A stretch of DNA of 5,381 nt from Pseudomonadota bacterium (lineage in GTDB: Bacteria > Pseudomonadota > Gammaproteobacteria > Xanthomonadales > Xanthomonadaceae), in contig JAEXBT010000116.1 of the NCBI GenBank assembly GCA_023393895.1, positions 1 through 5,381 on the forward strand, read 5' to 3'. The notes under the pieces were generated by a model that saw only the letters and a program-made list of their open reading frames with translations, did no database searches and was not told the DNA's origin. Position 1 is the stretch's first letter, and the number at the start of each line of letters is the position of its first letter. Below are positions 1-5,381 of this stretch, in pieces. A program made the position numbers and the translations under genes.

Positions 1-314
1 AGGCGGTCCGCTTACGCGCGGGACCAAGAGGTGCTATCGCCGCCGACGCATCGAGTGTCTTGTCATTGATCGCATCGCGTGAGTCAAGGTTGATCTGTGT
101 GCGGGATACAGGTCAAGCGTGGTCAATCTTTCTGGGTCACCACCACACCGCGAGCTGGCTGAGATCGACGCTTACCTCGTAGTAGCCCAGGCACAACCCG
201 GGGGCCGCTTGGCCGATGATCACTCGTCGATCAGTGGCGTCGTGAGCACCGCTTCCAGAAGGTGACGAGACGCGCCGTTGAAGGCAGGAATGCATCCGTC
301 CGAACCCGGGCCCT
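1..314. other. Stretch without a supported gene, downstream of rarA
   Basis: None of the six frames gives a recognisable protein. The longest open stretches are about 60-70 codons and lack a ribosome site or family motifs. Neither a tRNA fold nor a T-tailed terminator hairpin is visible after the rarA stop. What it does hold: three TTGAC[C/T] words on the minus strand (126-121, 116-111, 87-82), the first two exactly 10 bp apart; five GATC sites within 68-232; and a short inverted repeat GGTCC/GGACC (5-9, 21-25). It also has a minus-strand open frame ending at 137 whose last 20 or so codons look mildly coding-like. In E. coli serS follows rarA; its start is not present here. Confidence 0.6.
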
Positions 315-1640
315 TCACCCCCGCCTTGCAGCTTCCCTCGCCGCACGCAACGCATCGAGTTTTTCCTTGAGTTTCAGCTCCATGCCGCGCGCTACCGGCT
401 CGTAATACACGCGTTCGCCCATGGCATCCGGGAAGCCGGTCTGGTCCAGCGCGATGCCGCCTTCGGTGTCGTGGTCGTACTGGTAGCCGCTGCCGTAACC
501 AAGATCCTTCATCAGCCGGGTCGGCGCGTTGCGGATGTGCAGCGGGACCTCCTGGGTGCCGAATTCGCGGACGTCGCGCATCGCCGCCTTGTAGGCCACG
601 TAACCGGCATTGGACTTGGCGGTGCTGGCGAGATAGATCACGACCTGCGCCAGTGCCAGTTCGCCTTCGGGCGAGCCGAGCCGGTCGTAGGCGTCCCAGG
701 CCTCGGTGGCCATCGCCAGCGCGCGTGGATCGGCCAAGCCGATGTCCTCGACCGCCAACCGGGTCAGCCGCCGTGCCAGGTAGATCGGGTCACAGCCGCC
801 ATCGATCATCCGCGCGAACCAGTAGAGCGCCGCGTCCGGGTTGGAGCTGCGCACCGACTTGTGCAGGGCGCTGATCTGGTCGTAGAACTGCTCGCCGCCC
901 TTGTCGAAGCGGCGGGTACGGTCGGCCAGCACCTGTTCGATCAGGGCGCGGCCCACCGGGCGCCCCCCCTCGCCCTCGCCCACCAGTTCGGCGGCGATCT
1001 CGAGCAGGGTCAGCGCGCGGCGTACGTCACCGTCGGCGGCGCTGGCGATGGCGCGCAGGTCGTTCTCGGCGATGGTGATGCCGCGTCCGCCCAGGCCACG
1101 TTCGTCATCGGCTAGCGCGCGCTGGAGCGCTGCGAGGATGTCATCGACCGAAACCGCCTCCAGCACATGCACGCGGCAGCGCGAGAGCAGTGCAGAATTG
1201 AGCTCGAACGACGGGTTCTCGGTGGTGGCACCGACGAAGGTGATGGTGCCGCGTTCGATATGCGGCAGGAAGGCGTCCTGCTGCACCTTGTTGAAGCGGT
1301 GTACCTCGTCGACGAACAGCACGGTGCGGATGCCGGCGTGGAAGCGCTGTTCCGCCTCGGCCAATACCTTGCGGACTTCAGGCAGGCCGGACATCACCGC
1401 GGAAATCGCCACGAATTCGGCTTCCGCGTACTTCGCCAGCAGCAACGCCAGCGTGGTCTTGCCGCAGCCGGGCGGTCCCCACAGGATCATCGAGTGGATG
1501 CGCCCGCTTTCGATCGCACGGCGCAGCGCGCTGCCCTGCGCCAGCAGCCGCTGCTGGCCGACGATCTCGTCCAGGGTGGCCGGGCGCATGCGTTCGGCGA
1601 GCGGCCGCATCGGGCCATCGCCGCTCAGCAGGTCACGCAT
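315..1640 (-). CDS. rarA: Replication-associated recombination protein A (AAA+ ATPase RarA/MgsA)
   Basis: RarA is a tetrameric AAA+ ATPase, related to clamp loaders and to eukaryotic WRNIP1/Mgs1, that acts with SSB at stalled or gapped replication forks. With the ATG at 1640 the product is 441 residues, close to E. coli RarA (about 447). Landmarks in this numbering: MRPLAERMRPATLDEIVGQ (11-29, the usual N-terminal lead-in), Walker A GPPGCGKT (55-62), Walker B LFVDEVHRFNK (108-118), sensor-1 GATTENPSFELNSALLSRCR (137-156) with the SRCR arginine finger, sensor-2 GDVRRAL (204-210), then the RarA-specific C-terminal blocks FYDQISALHKSVRSSNPDAALYW (252-274), SPEGELALAQ and HIRNAPTRLMKDLGYG. The protein is complete, ending AAREAARRG before TGA. 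The start is uncertain: no strong Shine-Dalgarno precedes 1640; ATG 1610 and upstream TTG codons (1661, 1694) are in frame. Conservation begins near ATG 1610, so residues before it are dispensable evidence-wise. Confidence 0.95.
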   Translation of the reverse strand: MRDLLSGDGPMRPLAERMRPATLDEIVGQQRLLAQGSALRRAIESGRIHSMILWGPPGCGKTTLALLLAKYAEAEFVAISAVMSGLPEVRKVLAEAEQRFHAGIRTVLFVDEVHRFNKVQQDAFLPHIERGTITFVGATTENPSFELNSALLSRCRVHVLEAVSVDDILAALQRALADDERGLGGRGITIAENDLRAIASAADGDVRRALTLLEIAAELVGEGEGGRPVGRALIEQVLADRTRRFDKGGEQFYDQISALHKSVRSSNPDAALYWFARMIDGGCDPIYLARRLTRLAVEDIGLADPRALAMATEAWDAYDRLGSPEGELALAQVVIYLASTAKSNAGYVAYKAAMRDVREFGTQEVPLHIRNAPTRLMKDLGYGSGYQYDHDTEGGIALDQTGFPDAMGERVYYEPVARGMELKLKEKLDALRAAREAARRG

Positions 1641-1706
1641 CGGGAGGCGGGAATTGGACAAGATGCTGCGTCGGCCACTGGGGAGCGACCACAAGTATCG
1701 CAGTTG

Positions 1707-1718
1707 CGGGAAATCCCG
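1707..1718. repeat. Small inverted repeat upstream of rarA
   Basis: CGGGA and TCCCG surround a 2-base centre in the 86-nt gap between the unknown exported protein gene and rarA, 9 nt past the upstream stop. No T-run follows on the minus strand, so it is unlikely to terminate transcription. It may be chance in GC-rich DNA or a weak operator or hairpin. Confidence 0.2.
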
Positions 1719-1726
1719 GCAGCGGC

Positions 1727-2467
1727 TCAGCGCACAGGCGGCGTCACCATCGCGGTGCCGTCGTGGAAGGCCCAGTTCGCGCCCTCGCCCAGTTCATAGG
1801 CCACGCGCAGCCAACGCTTGCGCTGGGGGTCGTACAGGCCTTCCACCTGCGCCTTGGCGGCGGGCTGCTGGTCGTCGAAACGCGCCGCGCCACTGGCGAT
1901 CACCCGCTGGTAGCGTCCGGCCGGGATCGCGCGGACCGTCTCGAGGTCAAGCGCGACGCGCTGCTGCGGGAACTCGCGGGCCATGCGCTCGCGGGCATCG
2001 CTGGCCAGCGCCTGTGCCAGCGCATCGGTGGGTTCGATGCGGCGGCCGCCGCTGTCGGTGCTGCCGAGGGTGATGCTGGCGCCGCCGGCGGTCTGGGTCT
2101 CGGTGTCGTAGAGCGCACGGTAGCGGAACGGCAGCCAGTCCTCGTCCATGCCTACCTTCAGCTGCCCCGTGCCGCTGACGCTGCGGTCGCGCGGGCTGAC
2201 CGCCTGCATGTCGACCGAATCCAGCTTGATCTGGATCTTCTCGCCGCTGAACTGCTCGCTGGTGATACCGACCAGCGCACCGGCCACCGCGGCATCGGCG
2301 GCCTCGCGGCCCTCGGCCCGGGACATCGGTGCGGCGACCTGGCGGATCGGCTTGGCCTCCACGGCCTTCGTTGCGCGGGCCTGTCCCCCGAGCGCATCGG
2401 CATGCCCGGTGAACGCCGCGGTGGCGGTGAACAGGGCCGAAAGCATCAAGATGTGGGAGGTACGCAT
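1727..2467 (-). CDS. Predicted exported protein of unknown function with apparent internal duplication
   Basis: The family is not recognised. The 246-residue product starts with a probable Sec signal peptide (MRTSHILMLSALFTATAAFTGHADA), with cleavage likely near residues 23-25, so it should act in the periplasm. The mature part appears to be two related alpha/beta units: an alanine-rich helix (about 49-70, and 145-165), a strand motif (IKLDSVDMQAV at 80-90, VALDLETVRAI at 171-181), a V...SG turn (about 97-101, 189-193) and an LYD motif (119-121, 211-213). There is no cysteine, lipobox or membrane segment after the signal peptide. The ATG at 2467 is chosen because it directly precedes the signal sequence, but it has no clear Shine-Dalgarno. 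An in-frame ATG at 2521 would add 18 residues (MHGCAPRLG...) and is the alternative. The gene stands between the lolA terminator and rarA. I see no convincing promoter in the 105 nt between terminator and start. The rarA start is 86 nt downstream. Confidence 0.82.
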   Translation of the reverse strand: MRTSHILMLSALFTATAAFTGHADALGGQARATKAVEAKPIRQVAAPMSRAEGREAADAAVAGALVGITSEQFSGEKIQIKLDSVDMQAVSPRDRSVSGTGQLKVGMDEDWLPFRYRALYDTETQTAGGASITLGSTDSGGRRIEPTDALAQALASDARERMAREFPQQRVALDLETVRAIPAGRYQRVIASGAARFDDQQPAAKAQVEGLYDPQRKRWLRVAYELGEGANWAFHDGTAMVTPPVR

Positions 2468-2572
2468 CGCGAAACACCGATATTTCGTGGATGCGCCCAG
2501 TCTTGGGGCACACCCGTGCATGTCCCGTGAGATCGGGGCGCTGGCGCTGAACGTGGCCGAAATGCCCCTCCA

Positions 2573-2603
2573 GGAAACGAAAGAGGCGGCCGAAGCCGCC
2601 CCC
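2573..2603 (-). terminator. Rho-independent terminator after lolA
   Basis: Read on the minus strand, a perfect 6-bp GC stem (GGCGGC / GCCGCC, 2600-2595 and 2590-2585) closes on a TTCG tetraloop. Three further pairs, including G-U wobbles, can extend it to 9 bp using 2601-2603 and 2582-2584. It is followed by the T-rich tail TTTCGTTTCC. The hairpin begins about 20 nt past the lolA TGA (2625-2627). Stem strength, the UUCG loop, the tail and the location make this a confident call. It separates lolA from the downstream unknown gene and rarA. Confidence 0.88.
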
Positions 2604-2624
2604 GTCCCCTCTCCTTTCGGATGC

Positions 2625-3245
2625 TCAGTCGCCGATGACGTCCACGCCCTTGGGCGGGCTGAAGCGGAAGGTGGAAGCCGCGAGTCGTGCATTGCGCTTC
2701 CAGGTGCCGAAGTTCATCTCGGTGCGCTGGCCGAGACCATCGGTGATGACGATCTTGGCGAGGCCGCGCTGGTTGAAGCCCAGCCGCGCGCTGTCGAATG
2801 CGGCGCCGGCCTTGCTCTTTGGCGTGAGGGTCAGCCACTCCATGCCGGCGCTGCTGCCCGCTTCGGCCACGTTGAACTGGCTATCAAGGCGGCTGCGGTC
2901 GATCAGCGCAGCCAGCGGGCTGGACTGTTCCTCGACCCCCTGCGGACGCTTGCTGACCTGCTGCAGGTCGGGCTCGTAGATCCACACCGTCTTGCCATCG
3001 GCGACGATCAGCTGCTGGTAGGGCTTCACGTACTGCCAGCGGAACAGGTTGGGCGCGGACATCGACACCTTGCCGGCGGAGGCTTCCTTCTGCCGCCCCT
3101 TCTGGTCGTAGACGGTCTGGGTAAAGCCGCCGTCGAGCGTCTTCAGGTCGGCGGTGAACGCGTCGAGCTTGGCGCGGGCCTGGGCGAAGGCGCCACCACT
3201 TGTCAGCGCAAGGCCGGCGGCAAGGAGCGTCAGGCGAATTTTCAT
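2625..3245 (-). CDS. lolA: Outer-membrane lipoprotein carrier protein LolA
   Basis: LolA is the periplasmic chaperone that takes mature lipoproteins from the LolCDE transporter in the inner membrane and hands them to LolB at the outer membrane. The 206-residue product has the usual family length. A Sec signal peptide is clear: MKIRLTLL, hydrophobic stretch to about residue 18, AFA cleavage site, mature protein starting near Gln22. Family signatures follow in order: DGGFTQTVYD (38-47), LFRWQYVKPYQQLIV (67-81), DGKTVWIYEPDLQQV (83-97), SSPLAALI (108-115) and the C-terminal FRFSPPKGVDVIGD (193-206). The FRW region includes the conserved arginine (Arg69) that in E. coli LolA matters for lipoprotein transfer. 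The start is supported by a well-spaced GGAG. A promoter lies upstream and a strong terminator begins about 20 nt after the stop, so lolA may be transcribed alone. A frequent neighbour of ftsK and rarA in gammaproteobacteria. Confidence 0.96.
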   Translation of the reverse strand: MKIRLTLLAAGLALTSGGAFAQARAKLDAFTADLKTLDGGFTQTVYDQKGRQKEASAGKVSMSAPNLFRWQYVKPYQQLIVADGKTVWIYEPDLQQVSKRPQGVEEQSSPLAALIDRSRLDSQFNVAEAGSSAGMEWLTLTPKSKAGAAFDSARLGFNQRGLAKIVITDGLGQRTEMNFGTWKRNARLAASTFRFSPPKGVDVIGD

Positions 3246-3253
3246 GGCGATGA

Positions 3254-3257
3254 CTCC
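3254..3257 (-). promoter_or_regulatory. Shine-Dalgarno site of lolA
   Basis: On the minus strand GGAG lies 8 nt upstream of the lolA ATG at 3245, an ideal spacing. It fixes the lolA start. It is the only well-placed GGAG-type site I see before any gene in the window; the other three starts visible here lack one. Confidence 0.75.
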
Positions 3258-3315
3258 GCGTAGGTTCTCACTGGCATCGAGTCTGCCGCGAACAAGATGA
3301 ATGGGGACGTGAATC

Positions 3316-3329
3316 CGTCGCTGGCGACG
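3316..3329 (-). repeat. Short inverted repeat in the lolA leader
   Basis: CGTCGC and GCGACG flank a 2-base centre, so a transcript would form a small hairpin (five pairs with a CUGG or CCAG tetraloop). It lies just downstream of the predicted lolA start site. No T-run follows on the minus strand, so it is not a Rho-independent terminator. It could be a 5'-UTR stabilising hairpin, a protein site, or chance in GC-rich DNA. Confidence 0.35.
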
Positions 3330-3345
3330 CCGGCAGTTCAGGTTC

Positions 3346-3373
3346 TCTATAGCCGTCGGCCGCCGTGTTTCAA
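3346..3373 (-). promoter_or_regulatory. Predicted sigma70 promoter for lolA
   Basis: Read on the minus strand, TTGAAA (3373-3368) is followed by a 16-base spacer and TATAGA (3351-3346). These match the sigma70 consensus boxes at four of six positions or better in each half. Transcription would start near 3339, giving a leader of about 94 nt before lolA. The -35 box overlaps the TGA stop (3372-3370) of the upstream unknown gene, so readthrough from upstream and local initiation could both supply lolA. This is a by-eye prediction. Its support comes from its position in the 124-nt intergenic gap and from the low AT content around it, which makes TATAGA stand out. Confidence 0.6.
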
Positions 3374-4392
3374 CGGCATCCGAACAGGTTCTGCATGCCG
3401 CCGGGCGTCAGATGCACCGTCACCTCCTTCTGACCGCGCTTGACGGTGACGAACTTCTCCAGCGTGTCGTTGAAATTCTGCGAGTAGGCCTGGAGTTCGT
3501 TGATGTAACTGCGGAAACCCATGGAATTGGTGTAGCTGGCCACCGAGACCTCGCGCTCGCCCTCGAACGTGGAGGCGTGCTGGGCGGTCAGGAAGTAGCG
3601 GCCCGGCTTGAGGTTGGCGAAGCGGAAATGGCCTACCTCGTTGGTCTTGCCTTCAAGCCGGAACCGCAGGAACGAATCCGCCAGCCGCAGCATCTGCCTG
3701 CCCTCGCTCTGGCGGGCCCGCCGGTCCAGCGCCACCAGCTGCTCGGTGTACGCGGAGGCCGGATACAGATAGACCCTGAGGCCGATCGGGAACTGCATCC
3801 TGCCCATGTGCGAGACGCAGGCGGGTCCGGTGATGGTCGCCTCGCCCTCCCCCAGCGCCTGGTGCGCGGCGGTGACGAAATAGGGGACGTCGGGGGCGAC
3901 GACCTCGATGTTCTTCACCACCGGCGGCGGTGCGGTGCGGTCCTGTGGCCGCGGCGGCGCCTTGCGCTCCCATGGCACGTCAATCCGCGCGAGGGCCTTG
4001 CACATTTTCGCGGCCGTGGCCTCGACCTGCGCCGGCTCGGTGTCGTAGCCGGCGGCGACCTGCTGCCCGGCGCCCTTCGGCTGGATGAAGACCGAGGAGA
4101 ACTCGAACGCGCCGTAGCCCGGGAAGTCGTAACGCTGGACGCCTTCGACGACGCCCTCGCGCCCCTCGTACCCGGGCAGCGCCCGGATCTGCGCCTTCAG
4201 TTCCTCGGTGGACAGCGTGCTCGCGTCGCGCCGGGCGATCACGTAGACCAGCCCCTGCTGGCGCTGGCTGGGCTGGGTGATGAACTCGCAGCCTTGCTGG
4301 GCCATGGCTGGCACCGCGCCGGTGACCAGCAGCAACGCGATCAATCGCTGGAACCCAGGCGGTACGCGATGCGGGATGATCTTCCTTGTCAT
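3370..4392 (-). CDS. Predicted exported two-domain protein of unknown function, transthyretin/carboxypeptidase-regulatory-like C-terminal part
   Basis: I do not recognise a named family for the whole 340-residue protein. It begins with a probable Sec signal peptide: basic n-region MTRKIIPHR, hydrophobic core LIALLLVTGAVPA, likely cleavage after AMA near residue 31. An N-terminal region (about 32-142) is followed by a proline-rich linker (about 143-160, APPRPQ and APPPV) and a second region (160-340). Within the latter, EGKTNEVGHFRFANLKPGRYFLTA (247-270, with further strands to VTVKRGQKEVTVHL) has the 'G.F.F..L.PG.Y' pattern of prealbumin-like or carboxypeptidase-regulatory-like beta domains. 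Cysteines sit at 35 and 131 in the first region and at 192 and 339 in the second, consistent with one disulfide per domain, which would fit the periplasm. The ATG at 4392 was chosen because the signal peptide follows directly. GGAG lies only 2 nt upstream, too close to be a good ribosome site; an in-frame TTG at 4428 is the alternative start. It is probably cotranscribed with ftsK (51 nt gap). Confidence 0.85.
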   Translation of the reverse strand: MTRKIIPHRVPPGFQRLIALLLVTGAVPAMAQQGCEFITQPSQRQQGLVYVIARRDASTLSTEELKAQIRALPGYEGREGVVEGVQRYDFPGYGAFEFSSVFIQPKGAGQQVAAGYDTEPAQVEATAAKMCKALARIDVPWERKAPPRPQDRTAPPPVVKNIEVVAPDVPYFVTAAHQALGEGEATITGPACVSHMGRMQFPIGLRVYLYPASAYTEQLVALDRRARQSEGRQMLRLADSFLRFRLEGKTNEVGHFRFANLKPGRYFLTAQHASTFEGEREVSVASYTNSMGFRSYINELQAYSQNFNDTLEKFVTVKRGQKEVTVHLTPGGMQNLFGCR

Positions 4393-4443
4393 GGCTCCGT
4401 CCAGACGAGATGTTTGCACGAGCGGCAAAAGGCATGCCGCCCA

Positions 4444-5381
4444 TCAGTCGCGCGGCGGTGGCGGCGCCAGCACGCTTCTGTCACCGTTGTGTTCCGGTGA
4501 TGAGACCACGCCCGCCGCTTCCATCGCTTCCACCAGCCGGGCAGCGCGGTTGTAGCCGATCTTCAGCCGCCGCTGCACGCCCGAGATCGATGCTCGGCGC
4601 GTCTCGGTGACGATGCGCACCGCCTCGTCGTAGAGCGGATCGGATTCGTCGCCCGCGGCCTGCGGGGCCTCCGGCAGGCCCGTCGCGCCGATCGTGCTGC
4701 CATCGTGCATGGTCTGTACCTCTTCCAGCACGCCGTCGATGTAGTCCGGCTCCCCCGCCCCGGCCTTGAGGTGCTCGACCACCCGGTGGACCTCGTCGTC
4801 GCTGACGAAGGCACCGTGGACGCGCTCGGGCATCGAGGTGCCGGGCGGCATGTAGAGCATGTCGCCGTGGCCCAGCAACGTTTCCGCGCCGGACTGATCG
4901 AGGATGGTGCGGCTGTCGATCTTGGAGCTGACCTGGAACGCGATGCGGGTCGGGATGTTGGCCTTGATCAGGCCGGTGATGACATCCACCGACGGGCGCT
5001 GGGTGGCCAGGATCAGGTGGATGCCGGCCGCGCGGGCCTTCTGCGCCAGGCGGGCGATCAGCTCCTCCACCTTCTTGCCGACGATCATCATCATGTCGGC
5101 GAACTCGTCGATGAAGACGACGATGTAGGGCATCGGCTCCAGCGGCAGCGGCGCCTCGTCCGGCATCCCTGACGGCTTGAACAGCGGGTCGAGGATCGGC
5201 TGGCCGGAGTCGGCGGCGTCCTTCACCTTCTTGTTGAAGCCGGCCAGGTTGCGCACACCGACCGCGCTCATCAGCTTGTAGCGGCGCTCCATCTCGGCCA
5301 CGCACCAGCGCAGGCCATTGGCGGCCTCCTTCATGTCGGTGACCACCGGTGCCAGCAGGTGCGGGATGCCCTGGTAGACGC
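4444..5381 (-). CDS. ftsK: DNA translocase FtsK, C-terminal part (5' end outside window)
   Basis: FtsK is a septum-anchored hexameric motor that pumps DNA during cell division and activates XerCD recombination at dif to resolve chromosome dimers. Only the last 311 residues are visible; the membrane segments, linker and Walker A lie beyond the right edge. The visible part opens with [18 protein letters not shown] (about residues 2-19), followed by the conserved block [19 protein letters not shown]. Walker B is [11 protein letters not shown] (85-95), then [13 protein letters not shown] (124-136) and [16 protein letters not shown] (151-166), all typical of the RecA-like motor. A variable linker (about 205-245) leads to the gamma winged-helix domain (about 247-311), with [19 protein letters not shown], which in the family reads KOPS sites and contacts XerD. 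The protein ends in APPPPRD before TGA, as FtsK usually does, so the C-terminus is intact. An SpoIIIE-type name is the only alternative and is less likely in this context. The next gene starts 51 nt downstream with no terminator between them. Confidence 0.97.
   Translation of the reverse strand, partial: VYQGIPHLLAPVVTDMKEAANGLRWCVAEMERRYKLMSAVGVRNLAGFNKKVKDAADSGQPILDPLFKPSGMPDEAPLPLEPMPYIVVFIDEFADMMMIVGKKVEELIARLAQKARAAGIHLILATQRPSVDVITGLIKANIPTRIAFQVSSKIDSRTILDQSGAETLLGHGDMLYMPPGTSMPERVHGAFVSDDEVHRVVEHLKAGAGEPDYIDGVLEEVQTMHDGSTIGATGLPEAPQAAGDESDPLYDEAVRIVTETRRASISGVQRRLKIGYNRAARLVEAMEAAGVVSSPEHNGDRSVLAPPPPRD

Noticed and set aside
5..25. Hairpin GGTCC...GGACC as a terminator
   Set aside because: It has only five clean pairs, an 11-base loop (or a bulge) and no T-run on either strand.
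28..78. Tiny minus-strand open frame encoding MRSMTRHSMRRRR, possibly a leader peptide
   Set aside because: It has no ribosome site and no terminator/antiterminator pair after it; arginine codons are common by chance in GC-rich DNA, and the next gene is outside the window.
297..316. GGGTTCGGAC after rarA as a tRNA T-arm
   Set aside because: No matching acceptor, anticodon or D-arm could be folded around it on either strand.
471..1115. Plus-strand open frame of 214 codons opposite rarA
   Set aside because: It lies entirely inside conserved rarA blocks; the composition (V/G/A/H/R-rich) is typical of a GC-driven antisense frame.
901..2073. Long plus-strand open frame (390 codons) opposite rarA and the 246-residue protein
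   Set aside because: Its translation is low-complexity Ser/Arg/Pro-rich, crosses the boundary between two genes, and is a product of high GC on the strand opposite a strongly supported AAA+ gene.
2148..3263. Plus-strand open frame of 371 codons opposite lolA
   Set aside because: It overlaps lolA and its terminator completely, shows no family motif and spans several functional elements of the other strand.
4422..4440. Inverted repeat GCGGC/GCCGC between ftsK and the next gene as a terminator
   Set aside because: The 9-base loop and lack of a T-tail make termination unlikely; cotranscription across the 51-nt gap is the simpler reading.
3412..4500. Plus-strand open frame of 362 codons opposite the 340-residue exported protein
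   Set aside because: The antisense frame has no signal peptide or motif, whereas the minus strand has a signal peptide, paired cysteines and a domain-like pattern.

Overview
The window carries one polarity of genes: every convincing coding region reads on the minus strand. High GC (roughly two thirds by eye), strong G/C bias at third codon positions and close agreement of the FtsK, LolA and RarA proteins with gammaproteobacterial families point to a GC-rich gammaproteobacterium. The Xanthomonadaceae (Lysobacter/Luteimonas/Xanthomonas relatives) are the best guess. This is an impression from protein sequence and composition, not a search result.

In the direction of transcription (right to left) the layout is: the C-terminal 311 residues of the DNA translocase FtsK (4444-5381, cut by the window edge); a secreted 340-residue protein of unknown function with a transthyretin/carboxypeptidase-regulatory-like C-terminal half (3370-4392); a sigma70-type promoter (3346-3373) and a leader of about 94 nt; lolA, the periplasmic lipoprotein carrier (2625-3245); a clear Rho-independent terminator (2573-2603); a secreted 246-residue protein of unknown function that looks internally duplicated (1727-2467); rarA, the replication-associated AAA+ ATPase (315-1640); and about 314 bases with no gene I can support (1-314).

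The backbone is the well-known ftsK-lolA-rarA neighbourhood, which in E. coli continues into serS. It combines chromosome segregation at the septum (FtsK), outer-membrane lipoprotein delivery (LolA) and rescue of stalled replication forks (RarA). The genes are neighbours rather than partners in one pathway. Here the backbone is interrupted twice by genes for exported proteins of unknown function, and the promoter and terminator around lolA suggest that lolA forms its own transcription unit. The expected next gene, serS, does not begin within the left 314 bases.

I found no mobile element, CRISPR array, RNA gene or obvious new defence or biosynthetic system. The items most worth a second look are the two unknown exported proteins and the non-coding left end.
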